64,000 nucleotides of DNA from Fasciola hepatica (taxonomy: Eukaryota; Platyhelminthes; Trematoda; Plagiorchiida; Fasciolidae): positions 10,309,501 through 10,373,500 of the forward strand of contig CANUEZ040000020.1 in the NCBI GenBank assembly GCA_948099385.1, given 5' to 3'. The position numbers and the translations under genes were made by a program. The notes under the pieces were generated by a model. The model saw only the letters and a list, made by a program, of their open reading frames with translations. It ran no database searches and had not been told where the DNA came from. The number at the start of each line of letters is the position of its first letter. Within the stretch, counting starts at the first letter, position 1. This document shows, piece by piece, positions 11,386-22,799 of this stretch.

Positions 11386-14165
11386 GTGGGTACCATAGCC
11401 GTAAGATTAGCAATAAAGTCAGTAGTGAGGACCAGGGAACCATCAGTATGGTACACCAACACCTGCAGCCTCCCTGGAAGAAGGGGGGAGTTGACGACTG
11501 GGATCGCAGAGCCTGACGCCGTTGCATTGACAGAAAATGGGATAAAGCCAGATACTTACATGCTCTTTCAGGGATATGCTGCCGGCAGGCAGGGTAGAAG
11601 TGATGGAAAGCAGGGGGCGGAGTAGCACTACTAATACGGACCGACATAGGCCACTGGGAGGCTACGTTCAACTTGATCTCTGGTAGTGTACAGACCAGGT
11701 CCCGCTTTATCAGGATAGAGGTGCAAACGGTATGTATTATCTGTGTCTACAGGGCGCCGCTAGCGACGAATGAGGGAGACGTTGAGCTTTCCCAAAAAAG
11801 GAGCGCCGTGCTGGCACAGCAAAGGAGTTTGTCTTATTAGGGGATCTCAACCTACCGGGAACTAACAGGGGAGGCAGGATCGGGATCAACGGGAACAAGT
11901 TTCTGCAGTGGGTCCAGTTGGATCCACTTACGCAGCATATTACGCAGGCTACTAGACACGGAGGTGGACAGCACCGTCTCTCCTTGACTTAGTCATAACG
12001 CGGCACCATCAGGACGTTGAAGAAATTAAATGTGAAGAGGCGCTTGGCGAAAGTGATCATGTAGTCCTAAGGGTCACACTAACACTTAGCAAGGCGCCAA
12101 AGGAAATCGTGCTACATCGGCTCCATGGGAGAACTAATATAGGTGAACCAAAGAGGGCAGCTGAGAAAGTTCAGTGGACACCGAGACACAAAAACGCCTG
12201 AGTAGAGGAACGTTGGAAGGCCATCAAGATGGGGCTACTCGAACTTGCAGAGTAGTTCGCACTTCTGGGGGTGGTTAGCAGTGGAAATCAGCTCCTATGG
12301 TGGAAGTCAAAAGTCCGCAAGGCTATAGCCATTCGTAGACAACGATGGGCGGAGTACAAGCTGTACAAAACTCAGGGGGCACGGAAAAGCTATAAGATGG
12401 CTAGGAGCAGAGCTCAAGAGATCCAAAGAGTGCAGAAATATGCCTTTGGGTGCCGATTAGCAGCGTCGGCCCGCACAAACCCAAAGCGGTTCTACGCTTA
12501 CTTGCAATCCCAAAAAAAACATGAGAGAAAGTGTAGCAACTTTGGAAGGAGCCCGGGGACGACTAGCTCTAAACGACGAGGACAAGGCTGACATGCTACT
12601 GGCATTCTTTAAGAGCATATATCGACCAGAAAATAATCTAGAGGAAAGAATGGAAGGCCAACAGGCGCCTCCTATACCCGAACTTACAGCAGGAGAAGAA
12701 GAGGTGTAGGCGGAGTTGCATGCTTTGGATGGAAATAAGGCAGCAGGACCGGATGAGATTCATCCAGCAATGATTCAGCCTCTGGCCGAGGTCCTGAAGG
12801 CTCCGATGACGAAGCTGTATGAAAAGTCACTGAGAGAGGGAATTGTGCCGGAAGGCTGGAGGAGTGCAACAGTGGTGGGGATTTAAAAGAGCGGACCCCG
12901 GCAAAAGGCCGAAAATTACCGGGCGGTTAGCTTAACTTCAATATTGTTTAAGTACCTGGAGCGAATAGTCAGGAGCAGATCTCTAGGCATTTGATTCAAC
13001 ATTACCTCATATCAAATGCTCAGCAGGGGTTTGTGGCAGGATGATCCTGTCTAACGAATCTCCAGCTGTCCCTCGATGAGGTAACCAAGCGTCTGGACAA
13101 AGGGCAATCGATTGCAGTCTGCTACTTGGGCTTCAGCAAGGCTTTTGATTCTGTGACTCACAGATTCCTGGACGTCAAACTGCAGTCTATGGAAATCGTT
13201 GGAAAGGCAAGACAATGGATAAATAGTTTTTTAGCTGGGCGAACTTTTAGTGTTAAGGTAGGTAGTCATGTCTCAAAAGCGGAAGGCGTAAAGTGCGGGG
13301 TATCGCAGGGCTCAGTGCTCAGCCCTCCGTTCTTCCTCAGCTTTATCAATGACTTAGCACGTGAGCTTACAAACCCCACCTTTAAGCTGGCGGATGAGGT
13401 CAAGATAGCTGGAGTAGATATAGAACTTGATGTGTTAGCAGCACAAAACTGATCACGCAAGTGGGACCTTCCACTAAACCTCACGAAGTATCAGTGCTTG
13501 ACCACAGACACAGGGGCTAGTGGGACTGGTACGGGTTCGTTGCAAGTGGTCTCGCAGGTCAAAGACTTGGGCGTTATAATGGACAACAGCTTCAAGCCGT
13601 CGAAGCAGTGCACCGCAGCAGCCATTGTGGCCAGGAGGGAACTCCTTCGAGTTAGATCCATTATGTCGTGTAGAGAGCCGGAGATTTTCGTTCCGATATA
13701 CCAAGCCATAATTAGGCCACATGTGGAGTACTGCCGGCAAGCCTTGGCACCGTGCTACCAGAGGAATATAGACTGTCTGGAGAAGTTGCAAGGGTCAGCC
13801 ACTAGAATGGTGACTGGACAAGGGAGGTTTAGCTACACAGAGTGTCTCCGTGCCCTAGACCTGTTCTCGATGAAAAGCGGCTTATTCTCGGGGATTTGAT
13901 AGCAACCTTCAAGGTGACGAGGGGACTCCCAGGAATAAGCCGAGAAGACCTCTCCTTTTTGATCTCTGAGAGAGGCACAAGGGGGCATAGCCTTAGATTA
14001 CAGGTGAAGCATTCGAGGCTCCAAATTAGGGCGAAGTACTTCTCGAATAGAGTGGTACCCTGTTGGAATAAGCTCCAGGAGGAGGCCATAAATACCGCAA
14101 CAGTGAAGGCTTTTGCGAAAGCAGTAGACTTATGTTGGGTGGCAGCATACCCCGAGTTGTGTTAA
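11386..14165 (+). pseudogene. CR1 retrotransposon ORF2: endonuclease and reverse transcriptase (copy 2)
   Basis: A broken ORF2 continues the element begun at 9952. The endonuclease start is at 11446-11560 (VWYTNTCSLPGRRGEL, then AVALTENGIKPD). The rest of EN, to about 12100, is in shifted frames. The EN-RT linker is at 12280-12520 (LLWWKSKVRKAIAIRRQRWAEY, FYAYLQSQ). RT includes DGNKAAGPDEIHPAMIQPLAEV (12727-12790), FSKAFDSVTHRFLD (13132-13170) and GVSQGSVLSPPFF (13297-13335). The catalytic box at 13387-13398 reads LADE instead of YADD. The C-terminal tail is at 13498-14165 (VKDLGVIMDNSFKPS, then FSNRVVPCWNKLQEE). Stops at 12709, 12887, 13452 and elsewhere confirm decay. Nearly full length, so a good family reference despite the damage. 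Confidence 0.85.
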
Positions 14166-14249
14166 GCAGCTTTTAGGATGAAACGCAATTTACTCATTGT
14201 TTCCACCTTTCTCTGCCAGAACTGATGCTGCACAAAATTTCTGATTTTC

Positions 14250-15300
14250 AGAAGAAGGAAATCTCGAGGTGTTGGGAGCTACGGAAACGCGCCGACAATA
14301 CAACTATCTGGACACACGATTGGCTCCAGCCACACCAAGTCCTGTGCGAACTGAACGGAAGGACGAGTTGACCAGCCTGAGGAGTTTGGTTATCAAATCC
14401 CTCCCAGTGTCCCAGGCAGCCGACCAGGTGTGTGGAGTATCTGAGCAGCAAATTCTTGATGTCGCAGAAATTTCGCAAGACACAGAGAAATGCTCCAGGG
14501 GAGTCATCCTTTGGGGTCGTTTCCTCAACTCTGATCACCCTAATGACACATCGCTTAGGTGTTTAACCGCCTTAAGCTCCCTTTCCCACTTAAAGGTCGG
14601 CCCACTTGGTTGGTAACCAAAGGCATCGACCGGGTACACGGTATTCTCATTTTAATGGGTTCCACAGATGCAGCCAAACGAATTGTTTCCTTGGCCGCAA
14701 AGCTCAAGGAGGAAATTAAGGGGCTCAAGGGCGTAGCCATTGATAAGCCACTTCATCTGAGGCTCCGCAGTGAAAAGGCTAAGCCAGCAATTCCACAAAA
14801 AGCCGATCCTAAGCTCAGAGTGCTGCCAGTCTACCAGGTAACTCGCTTTGAGAATGGGTCTGCATGCCCACCATCCGTCGCTTCCTTACTCACACCATCT
14901 CCCGTCGCGGGGAGTACTCCCAGTAGTAGGCCTAGTGTCACTAAACACCAGACGCCTACGAAAAGTATCCCAGACCCCAACATAGCCAATGAGACTATAT
15001 TAACGGACGAGGCTCACCTATCCTTGAGCCCAGACATAAACGTGCAACCTGTTTCTGCTGAAAGATGCAGTGAGGAGGTAAACACACCAGGAAATATATC
15101 TGGTGCTGTCATGCAAAACAAGCTCACCAACAAGAAAACTTGGAACAGGGCTTCAAGCAGTCCGCAGAAGAGCAAACCACAAAAAACAGCCCACCCTTTT
15201 TCGAAGACCGAAGGATGTGGACAGTCCGCCTGGTATGATACCCCCCAGGTTATTGGACATCAAAACCTACGGTCCCCCTAACAGTCTGCTTAGTCGCTAG
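14250..15300 (+). pseudogene. CR1-like retrotransposon ORF1, C-terminal part (copy 3)
   Basis: A 240-codon frame (14559-15281) is preceded by a 115-codon frame (14269-14616). The protein is proline/serine/lysine-rich with no recognisable enzymatic fold and lies just upstream of a LINE endonuclease. Position and composition suit the poorly conserved ORF1 of a non-LTR element. No zinc-finger array is visible here, unlike copy 2. The assignment rests mainly on context. Confidence 0.5.
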
Positions 15301-15431
15301 CCCCCAATATCTTCATCTCTCGACTCCCCCAGGACCTTCTTTCCGCCCGCAAATTTCCCTCTTTCCCACTCCTCAAACCCAAAATCAGTTGTCTCTGGCG
15401 ATTCTGCAAAAATTCCTGAGCATGTGCTCAA

Positions 15432-17557
15432 GTGTTTTACAGCAATTGCCTGAGTGTGTTGAATAAGATCCCGGAGCTTCGGCAGCTTGCAGTGGATAAG
15501 GAGCCTCAGATCATAGCCCTCACAGAAGCCTGTCTCACCCCTGACATGCTTGATGCCGAAATATCCATTCCGGGATACTTCACAGTAAGGCAGGACTCCA
15601 GTAGAGGTCGTGCCGGCGGGGTCATCATATACTACGATAATTCGATCCCTCCTCCCACTTTACTGACAACCCCTACCTTTTCATGTATTGATTGTTTGTG
15701 GGCTGTGTTTAACCTCTCTAGGACAGACACCCTATTGCCTGGTGTCGTCTACCTTCCTCCCGCATGCGATTCAGCTGACAACCCAAGTCTCATAAACTTA
15801 TCAGGCTCCCTGAAAAGCTATACAGACTTCACGCATCTGTTAGTCACTGGTGACTTCAAATCTCCCAGTACAAACTGGCAAAGAGCTGATGCCCCGGATA
15901 TCACTTTCAGTAAACCCCTCCTTGATCCCGTACTGAAAAAGTCATGGGTGCAGAACGCAAGAGATCCGACTAGATATCGCACAGGCCACGCCCGTCCCTA
16001 CTAGACCTGGTCATCACCAATGATTGGTTCCTAATAGATGTGGTGCATTACTTGCCGCCCCTCGGTAAAAGTGATCACGTTCTCATTGGATTCGATTACA
16101 TTGTGAAGTGGCCTTCTCTTCCCTCAGAAGCCAAAATTCTGAGATCCTTCAAAAGGACCATTTTTGACCAAGTCTGTGTATTTATTAGCTCCCGGCTGAA
16201 TTCAACTAACCCAGGCCACTCTGTTGATGAAATGGCAGAGAATCTCAGAGAGTGGATCTCCCTAGCTGATAGGCTGTTTGTCCCCAGAATTCGTTTTCCA
16301 CAGACCGCTAAGCGACCCCCCCCCCCTCGCCCCATTAGGCGCATTCTAGACGAACGCTCACGCCTCTTTGCTAGATATAAAGCCATAGGCCTTGCCCGTG
16401 ATGCGGAAGATTTCAGGATCATACGGAACATATGTAAAGACGAGATTAGGTCCTATCAGAATTCATTCCAACGATCTGTACTTGATCGAGCACGAACCAA
16501 TGAGGCACTTTTCTTTCAGTACATGCGCCGTCTTAGGGGCACAGCCCCGACGCCATTAGCCCTCAAAGATAGTGCTGGATCTCCAGTCACTTCCCCCTGC
16601 CAAGTAGCCGAGGCATTCAGCTCCCACTTCTGCACCTACCCTACCGTGCACCCGATATCTCTGGCCACTACCCTTAACCGCGTCACTATTCTCATTGGTG
16701 CAGTCGCTCAAGGTTTCCGACGGCTCAACCAATATTGTTCCATGGGTCCTGACCTAATCCACCCTCGTATTTTCAAGGAGGCCGCGGACACATTAGCTGC
16801 TCCTTATGCCTCGCTTTTTTAGCGACGTGTTGGCCATGGAGTTTCTTCCAGTAGCTGGAAAGAATCAGTCATCGCACCCATCTATAAGAACGGTAGTAGA
16901 CATCTTGCTTCTAGTTACAGACCCATAAGCCTCACTAGTATCCTCAAAAAAATTTTGAGGGAATTCTTAAGAGTGAGATTCTTTCCCAACTTTCATAGAA
17001 ATAAGATCCTCTCCCTGTCCCAACATGGGTTTCTTCCTGGCAGATCATGCATCACCAATATGCTTACTGTTATGGGCACTCTAACGAAAGCCTATGATGA
17101 TGGCCAGCTCTCATGCGCTGTATTCATCGATTTTGCTAAGGCCTTCGATAAGGTCCCACATGCCCCTCTTCTTTATGAGCTGCAAACGTACGGGATTACA
17201 GGCTCCATGTTGGCCATCCTACGTAGCTTCCTTACCGACCGCACCTTTGTGGTTAAAGTAGGGAATGTTTTGTCTCAACCCTCCCCAGTAACAACTGAGG
17301 TCCCCCAAGGGTCTTAGGTCCCCTTCTTTCCTTGATCTATATAAACGATCTTTCGACAGCCCTTCCTGCGAACTTTGCCATGTACGCTGACGATGTAATC
17401 CTATGGAGTTCAAGCGTTGAAGACCTGCAAATTGCAGTTTATGAAACGAAACGCTGGTCCGAGGATTGGAACCTCCCAATTAATGATGACAAATGCGTGA
17501 GCATGTCTTTCGGCAGAGAGGCATGTCACATGTTTTCCAATAACGGAGCAACCGCAC
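15432..17557 (+). pseudogene. CR1-like retrotransposon ORF2, 5' part before nested BEL insertion (copy 3)
   Basis: The endonuclease domain lies at 15432-16100: IIALTEACLTPD, then GGVIIYYD, then LLVTGDFKSPSTNW (normally GDFN, here GDFK), and finally LGKSDHVLIGFD. The EN-RT linker runs to about 16700. RT follows with SSYRPISLTSIL near 16910-16945, LSLSQHGFLPGRSC near 17010-17050, motif A FIDFAKAFDKVPH near 17124-17160, VPQGS at 17303-17317, and an intact catalytic MYADDVILW at 17380-17406. Breaks include a frame change near 15990, a stop at 16820-16822 and a frameshift at about 17313 just after VPQGS. Coding stops abruptly at 17557 where the BEL LTR begins, and resumes after 21986. Confidence 0.9.
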
Positions 17558-17933
17558 TGTAACGAACGTTTGAGCAATGCGTAGCCAAATTCGCAACGGA
17601 TCCCGAAATCAAAAGACGATTATCCGTGATATTCTACGTTACTAGATTATTACATGAACAGTGACATAAAAAATATACAAACCTCAATAATACGATCACA
17701 AGGACTCAACAACGAGAAACCGAATAGCAGCGTGTGAGCAAACAGCACGTGCGTCACGCAGGTCCTGAACAAGGATGTGCCAAAGTAGCGCTCTGGGTGC
17801 GAACAAACAACAATTGGTCTATAAAAACAACCAGTTTGTAAAGACAAGTCAGTGGTGTAGGCAAATGAGTGATGTTAGGAAAAACACTGAATCGCGAGGG
17901 AAAAAGGGGGATTTTCCACGACCGGCCGTTACA
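17558..17933 (-). repeat. BEL/Pao long terminal repeat (3' LTR of minus-strand element)
   Basis: It begins TGTAAC and ends GTTACA, perfect 6-bp inverted termini. The sequence from gaacgtttgagcaatgcg to the ccgttaca end recurs almost unchanged at 21609-21986. A short open frame (17650-17847, minus) occurs in both LTRs with one residue different. Confidence 0.9.
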
Positions 17934-18699
17934 CCGCCCACCAAAATCCTCCTGGATCCTTAGCAGAGTCGAAGGTTCGGTATACAGGTACTGATTCTTT
18001 CTACCTACCTGGGCCCTGCCGTCAGTGCGCGCGCCTAATGCTCGTCGTCAAAGTTCTACTACTGGTCGCACCTAACCCATTGGCTACATAGACGTGAGGC
18101 TAGTCTACATCTTCCACAGGACCGAATGACCGATGGCGGGGGTGAGGGGTCATATAGATGCTGTCCTTGTAAAGGGTCGTCCTGTCCTGGATGTATGTGC
18201 TTGAGTGAGTGGGTGTGAGTGTGTGTGCCGAAGTGTACAATGAAATCACAGGTATGACTACACATCAAAGGAGGACTTTCTGCAATGTCAGCAAAAGACC
18301 GCGTGGCAAGAAAACGAGTAAAATGTAGCATGTGTGTGACCTAAGCTCCGCTACTTCGACATATGCAAGGGGCACTCGGTAACGTCAACAGAAGGCAAAC
18401 AACGAACACTGTCACATGTTTGATGGGTGTGCGGGATGTAGAGTGCGTCGTGCATGTGTGTATGTGTCGGAATGTACAATGGGATCGCATTCATCACCAC
18501 ATATCGGAAAGAACCTTCTGCAATGTCAACGAAAGACCGCGAGCACTGTAACGTGTTTGACGGAGACCTTGTGGTATATATGGTGTTGTTTTATCCACCT
18601 CGATGACTGGTGTGAAAAGGTCCACTGGGCCTTGGGGTTATCAGCTCCTCCGCCTTCGCTCTCAAGTAGGTTAATACTGCGTATGTCACGAATGAGCAC
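17934..18699 (-). repeat. BEL/Pao 3' untranslated region with internal tandem repeats
   Basis: Between the integrase end and the 3' LTR lies non-coding DNA. A segment at about 18215-18331 (gtgtgtgccgaagtgtacaatg ... cttctgcaatgtcagcaaaagaccgcg) recurs at about 18453-18557, some 239 bp further on, so it is a partial tandem duplication. A purine-rich stretch next to the LTR on the minus strand (ggaggattttggtgggcgg) could be the polypurine tract. Confidence 0.6.
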
Positions 18700-20533
18700 T
18701 CAGTTAGCTGCCTTCACCTTCACCGTTCTTATCATTCCGTCAGTGCTTTTGGTGGTTTCCGTAACTACTCCCAAAGACCAAGTGCTGCAATGTGCGCGTT
18801 CGTCGGCGAGCATAACCACATCCCGAACTTTGAATGGTCTTGTTTTGGCCAGCCACTTCTGTTGAGTCTGCGAAGCCGGTAGGTACTCCCGCAGCCATCG
18901 CCCCCAGAAGATCTTGGCCAGATAGTTCGCTTGCTTCCATCCGTGAAGGTAGCTCCCGCGAAGGTTTACCGGCCCTTGGAAACCCTCGTTCGACCTTAGC
19001 GTCAATAAGTCGTTTGGGGTGAGCGCCAGGTGGGTGGGGTCGCCGTTCAATACTGGAACCAGGGGGCGGTTGTTCAGGATTCGCTCCACCTCAGTCATGA
19101 CAGTGTTCAGCGTCTCGTCGTCGGGCGGCCGCTGTTCCACGATTGACAGCAATATCCGTCTGGCGGACCGGATCATGCGTTCCCATATGCCGCCTCGGTG
19201 GCTGGCCTGTGGGGGGTTAAAATGCCATCGAATGCCGTAGGCCATGGTTCGATCCTGCAGTTCTTCCCTGTTTATGTTCTTGTGCCAACACTAAAATTCC
19301 CGGTGAGCGCCCACAAAGTTCGATCCATTATCTGAGTATATATCGGCCGGTACGCCTCGTCGGTTGATAAATCTTTGCAAGGCCCGTAAAAACGAATCGG
19401 TCGTCATCGAATGTGCGACTTCTAGGTGTACCGCGCGTGACTTCATGCACGTCATGATACATCCATATCGCTTTTCTAATCTTTCCCCTGCACTTGATCC
19501 ACAAGGGCTCGAAATAGTCCGACCCGGTGTCGCTGAATGGCCACCAGCCCGTAGTCACCCTGCATTCTGGTAGTGGGGCCATGAGTTGTTTGCCTGCTGT
19601 GGCATTGCGTCTCCTGCATTGCACACACCGTCGGATTACGCGTTTTACAGTCTCTCGTCCTCTCAACAACCAAAGGCGCTTTAGGATGACGCTTGTCACG
19701 TGGCTTTCCCCGGCATGTCTTTCCACGGTGTGGACGTGTTGAATCATTAGCTCTACTACAGGTTGTCTCGCAGGCAGCAGTATAGGATACTTTGTGTCGA
19801 AGTTCAGGTGGGCGTTTGTCAGCCTGCCATCCACCCGCAGCAGTCCGTCGATGAGTTTGGGGTTTAAACGCTTCAGCTCGCCTCTTGGAGATGGTTTGTC
19901 TTCATTGGTCGGTCCCACTTCTTTCGCCCTCTTGAGTTCCCGGGCAAAAGCCTCGCGTTGTATCATTCGGAAAATATCGTATTCTGCTGCTTGTAGCTCA
20001 TCGGGACTTATCGGGCCGACTCGTATCCGGCCTGAGGGCCGTAGCCCTTTCATGACTAGTAAATTTCTCTTGAACCTGGTTAACCACACTAGCGAACGAA
20101 GTGTCTTCATCCAGGAAGAAAACCTGACCAGTTGCGATAGAATGGATGTCGCTTCGACGAAGTTGGCCACCATCACTACGCCTTCGATCCCCAGTTCTAC
20201 TTCCGTAGGGGGTTTTAATTCGAACACGGGCCAGTCCTGTTTGGGCAAGTGCAGCAAGTTTGGCTCTCTCGTCCACGTATCTAGTTGCCTGAAGTTGGTC
20301 GCACCTCGAGAGCACAGGTCGGCCGGATTATCGCCAGACCTGACATGATTCCACTGGTTCGTGGCTGATTCGTCGTGAATAATCGTGAGCCGGTTAGCAA
20401 CGAAAGTACTAAACCGGCTCCAGGCGTTGTTAATGTAGTGAAGTACTATCATTGAATCCGTCCAGAAGCTCACCGACCAAATGTAGAGATCGAAACATCT
20501 CTTCACAGCTTGCACCACCCTGACCGCCAACAC
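18700..20533 (-). pseudogene. BEL/Pao pol: RNase H end, integrase and C-terminal domain
   Basis: The frame 19328-20533 carries the RNase H end and tether (FWTDSMIVLHYINN, then VRSGDNPADLCSRG), followed by the integrase zinc-binding part (HVHTVERHAGESH, later CVQCRRRNATAG) and the start of the catalytic core ([10 protein letters not shown]). After a frame change near 19330 (the frame containing [14 protein letters not shown]), the core and C-terminal part continue in 18700-19245: HFNPPQASHRGGIWERMIRS carries the catalytic glutamate, and a DUF5641-like tail ends with DVVMLADE. The three acidic catalytic residues are all still visible. At least one stop and one frameshift break the protein. Confidence 0.88.
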
Positions 20534-20534
20534 G

Positions 20535-21608
20535 GCTGCGCTGATTTCAAGGCGTGGGATTGAGAGCGACTTCAGCGGAGCAACGCGGGCTTTGGCGAAC
20601 AGGATCCTCGTAGTTTATTGTCCATCTCCTGCGCACCATCGTCCGTACACCACAGCTCCATAACCGACTTCGGATGCATCGGAAAAGGCATGTAGTTCTC
20701 CAGTCCGTGTCGCGTGGCCAAAAGTCAAACATAGTGGAATTTTTATGTCCCCCAACTTCTCCAAGGTGTTCAGAAATTCTTCCCAGTACAACCGGTCCCC
20801 TCGGTCCAGTGACTGGTCCCAATCAACTTTCTTACGGCACAGCCGCTGCAGCAAGGTCCTTCCGGGTAGCAGCCATGGTGAGACGAAACCGAGCGGGTCG
20901 AACAAACTTGAGACAGCAGATAGTATGCCACGACGGGTTATTGGCATCTCGGGAACGTTTAGCTCGAAAACAAATTTGTCGGTTCCGCGTCCCACTGTAT
21001 TCCTAAAGTGCGCTCGATAGGAAGCGGAGAGCCGTCCAAATATCTTACCATTTCGGCCTTTTCGTGATACAGGATGACCTTCAGCACTTCTGAAGCGTTC
21101 GACATCCATTTAGTTAGATGGAAGCCGCCCCCTTCCAGCAATCTCGTCAGACTCCTGAACTGCCCTAGAGCTGATTCCACATCATCGAATGACCCAAGGT
21201 AGTCGTCGACGTAGAAGTTCCTGCTGACGCTTTCTACCACCGTCCGATGTACTAGATCGCCATGTTTGTTCGCTGATTCTCGGAGGGCGTAGTTCGCACA
21301 AAATGGTGACGATATGGCTCCGAAGGGGTGGACGGTCATCCTATAATTCACCACTGCGTTGTCCCGGTCGCTCCCTTCCCACCACAGGAAACGCAAAGCA
21401 TCTCGTTCTCCTACCGGAATCTTCACCTGATGAAACATTTCCCTAATGTCGGCAGACAAGGCCACTTTACCCACTCTGAAACGGCACAAAATATCGATCA
21501 GTGGTGTGGTCCAGTCAGGCCCCTGTAGTAGGCGATCGTTTAACGACTCGCCCTGGAACTTGGCCGCACAGTCGAAAACCACGCGCAGTTTATTGGGTTT
21601 CTTGGGGT
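20535..21608 (-). pseudogene. BEL/Pao pol: reverse transcriptase and RNase H
   Basis: The minus frame 20959-21630 has the Pao signature KLRVVFDCAAKFQGESLNDR, then LSADIREMFHQVKI (motif A), HPFGAISSPFCANYA, and the intact catalytic box NFYVDDYLGSFDD. A frame change near 21000-21100 leads into 20615-21109, which carries RRGILSAVSSLFDPLGFVSPW and the RNase H start LHAFSDASEVGYGAVVY. A further shift near 20560-20610 joins the next frame. The normal N-terminal RT, protease and gag are missing because this domain abuts the LTR directly. Confidence 0.9.
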
Positions 21609-21986
21609 TGATAACCGAACGTTTGAGCAATGCGTAGCCAAATTCGCAACGGATCCCGAAATCAAAAGACGATTATCCGTGATATTCTACGTTACTAGAT
21701 TATTACATGAACAGTGACATAAAAAATACACAAACCTCAATAATACGATCACAAGGACTCAACAACGAGAAACCGAATAGCAGCGTGTGAGCAAACAGCA
21801 CGTGCGTCACGCAGGTCCTGAACAAGGATGTGCCAAAGTAGCGCTCTGGGTGCGAACAAACAACAATTGGTCTATAAAAACAACCAGTTTGTAAAGACAA
21901 GTCAGTGGTGTAGGCAAATGAGTGATGTTAGGAAAAACACTGAATCGCGAGGGAAAAAGGGGGATTTTCCACGACCGGCTGTTACA
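21609..21986 (-). repeat. BEL/Pao long terminal repeat (5' LTR of minus-strand element)
   Basis: Nearly identical to 17558-17933. Visible differences include tgataacc against tgtaac at the inner end, one base near 21728 (tacaca against tataca), and gctgttaca against gccgttaca at the outer end. The high similarity implies a fairly recent insertion compared with the surrounding CR1. Confidence 0.9.
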
Positions 21987-22600
21987 CACACTGCCAAGGG
22001 TTGACCGACACAAGGGGCTCGGTTTCTGGTTAGATTGTAACTTGTCCTTCGCTCATCATCACTAACTTGGCAGCAAGCCTGCCTTTCGAGTCCAAAATAT
22101 GATTCGAAGGTCCTTCCCGGGTGCATCTAAGGATGATTTCTCCATAATTTTCGGCACCTATATCCAACCTCGGCTGTGGTACGGTAGTCAGATAGTGCAC
22201 TCTGGTCTTGTCCGAGACCGTGAGATCCTGGCAAGAATTCAGCTGGCCTCCACTAAGGCAGTAAGGGGTCTATCCGACCTACCTTATCTCATCCGCCTCT
22301 CGCTCCTCAACCTCTATCCCCTTGACGTAAGACGCGTAAGATGTGATCTGTTTTTGATGTTCCACCCTTTCGAATCAGGTCAAAGCGATTGCTTCTTTTT
22401 CGTCTGTCCAGCCTTTTCTCTCCGTGGTCACAGCAGAAAGGTTTTCAAACCGAAGCCACGCACTTCACTAAGGATTAACGTTTTTAACTACTTGGTTATT
22501 ACTCGGTGGAACGCACTTTCGGAAGATATTGTTCTCTCGCAGAACAAAAATATCTTCAAGAATAAGCTCGACCTCTACCTGGGTCTCTCCCAATAATTCT
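21987..22600 (+). pseudogene. CR1-like retrotransposon RT C-terminal part, after nested BEL (copy 3)
   Basis: Coding resemblance to copy 3 resumes right after the LTR. The plus strand reads RVDRHKGLGFWLDCNLSF (about 22000-22054), the K-x-LG-x-x-x-D segment that normally follows the YADD box in CR1 RTs. The frame 22099-22596 supplies the C-terminal tail (FGTYIQPRLWYGSQIV, then LASTKAVRGLSDLPY, then NYLVITRWNALSEDI). A stop near 22062 shows decay. This continuity across 4.4 kb is the main evidence that the BEL element is nested. Confidence 0.85.
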
Positions 22601-22799
22601 TTGTCAAAAGAAAAACAAAATAAATGTCTTTTATGGCATATATGTTCATGAATGTCGCGCCCCTACTCCGCTTAGGGCACGGTCCACAGTGAGACACTGC
22701 ATTATGTTACGTGTATTTCGTTTTGGCTGCCACCCCCGCCTCCCCAGCTTCTTTTTATTCTCTTTTCAGCTCGGCGACTCCGACAGAAGATCAAAGATT

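Larger units (their letters stand above)
17558..21986 (-). mobile_element. BEL/Pao LTR retrotransposon nested in CR1, internally deleted
   Basis: Two LTR copies (17558-17933 and 21609-21986) bracket a minus-strand pol with Pao-type RT, RNase H and integrase, so the element runs right to left. It sits inside the RT of CR1 copy 3. The flanks cgcac (17553-17557) and cacac (21987-21991) could be a 5-bp target duplication with one change. In element order the 5' LTR joins directly to RT near its VINPKKP segment. Gag, protease and the primer-binding region are therefore absent. This suggests a non-autonomous deletion derivative or a recombination product. Frameshifts in pol show that the copy is dead. 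Confidence 0.9.
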
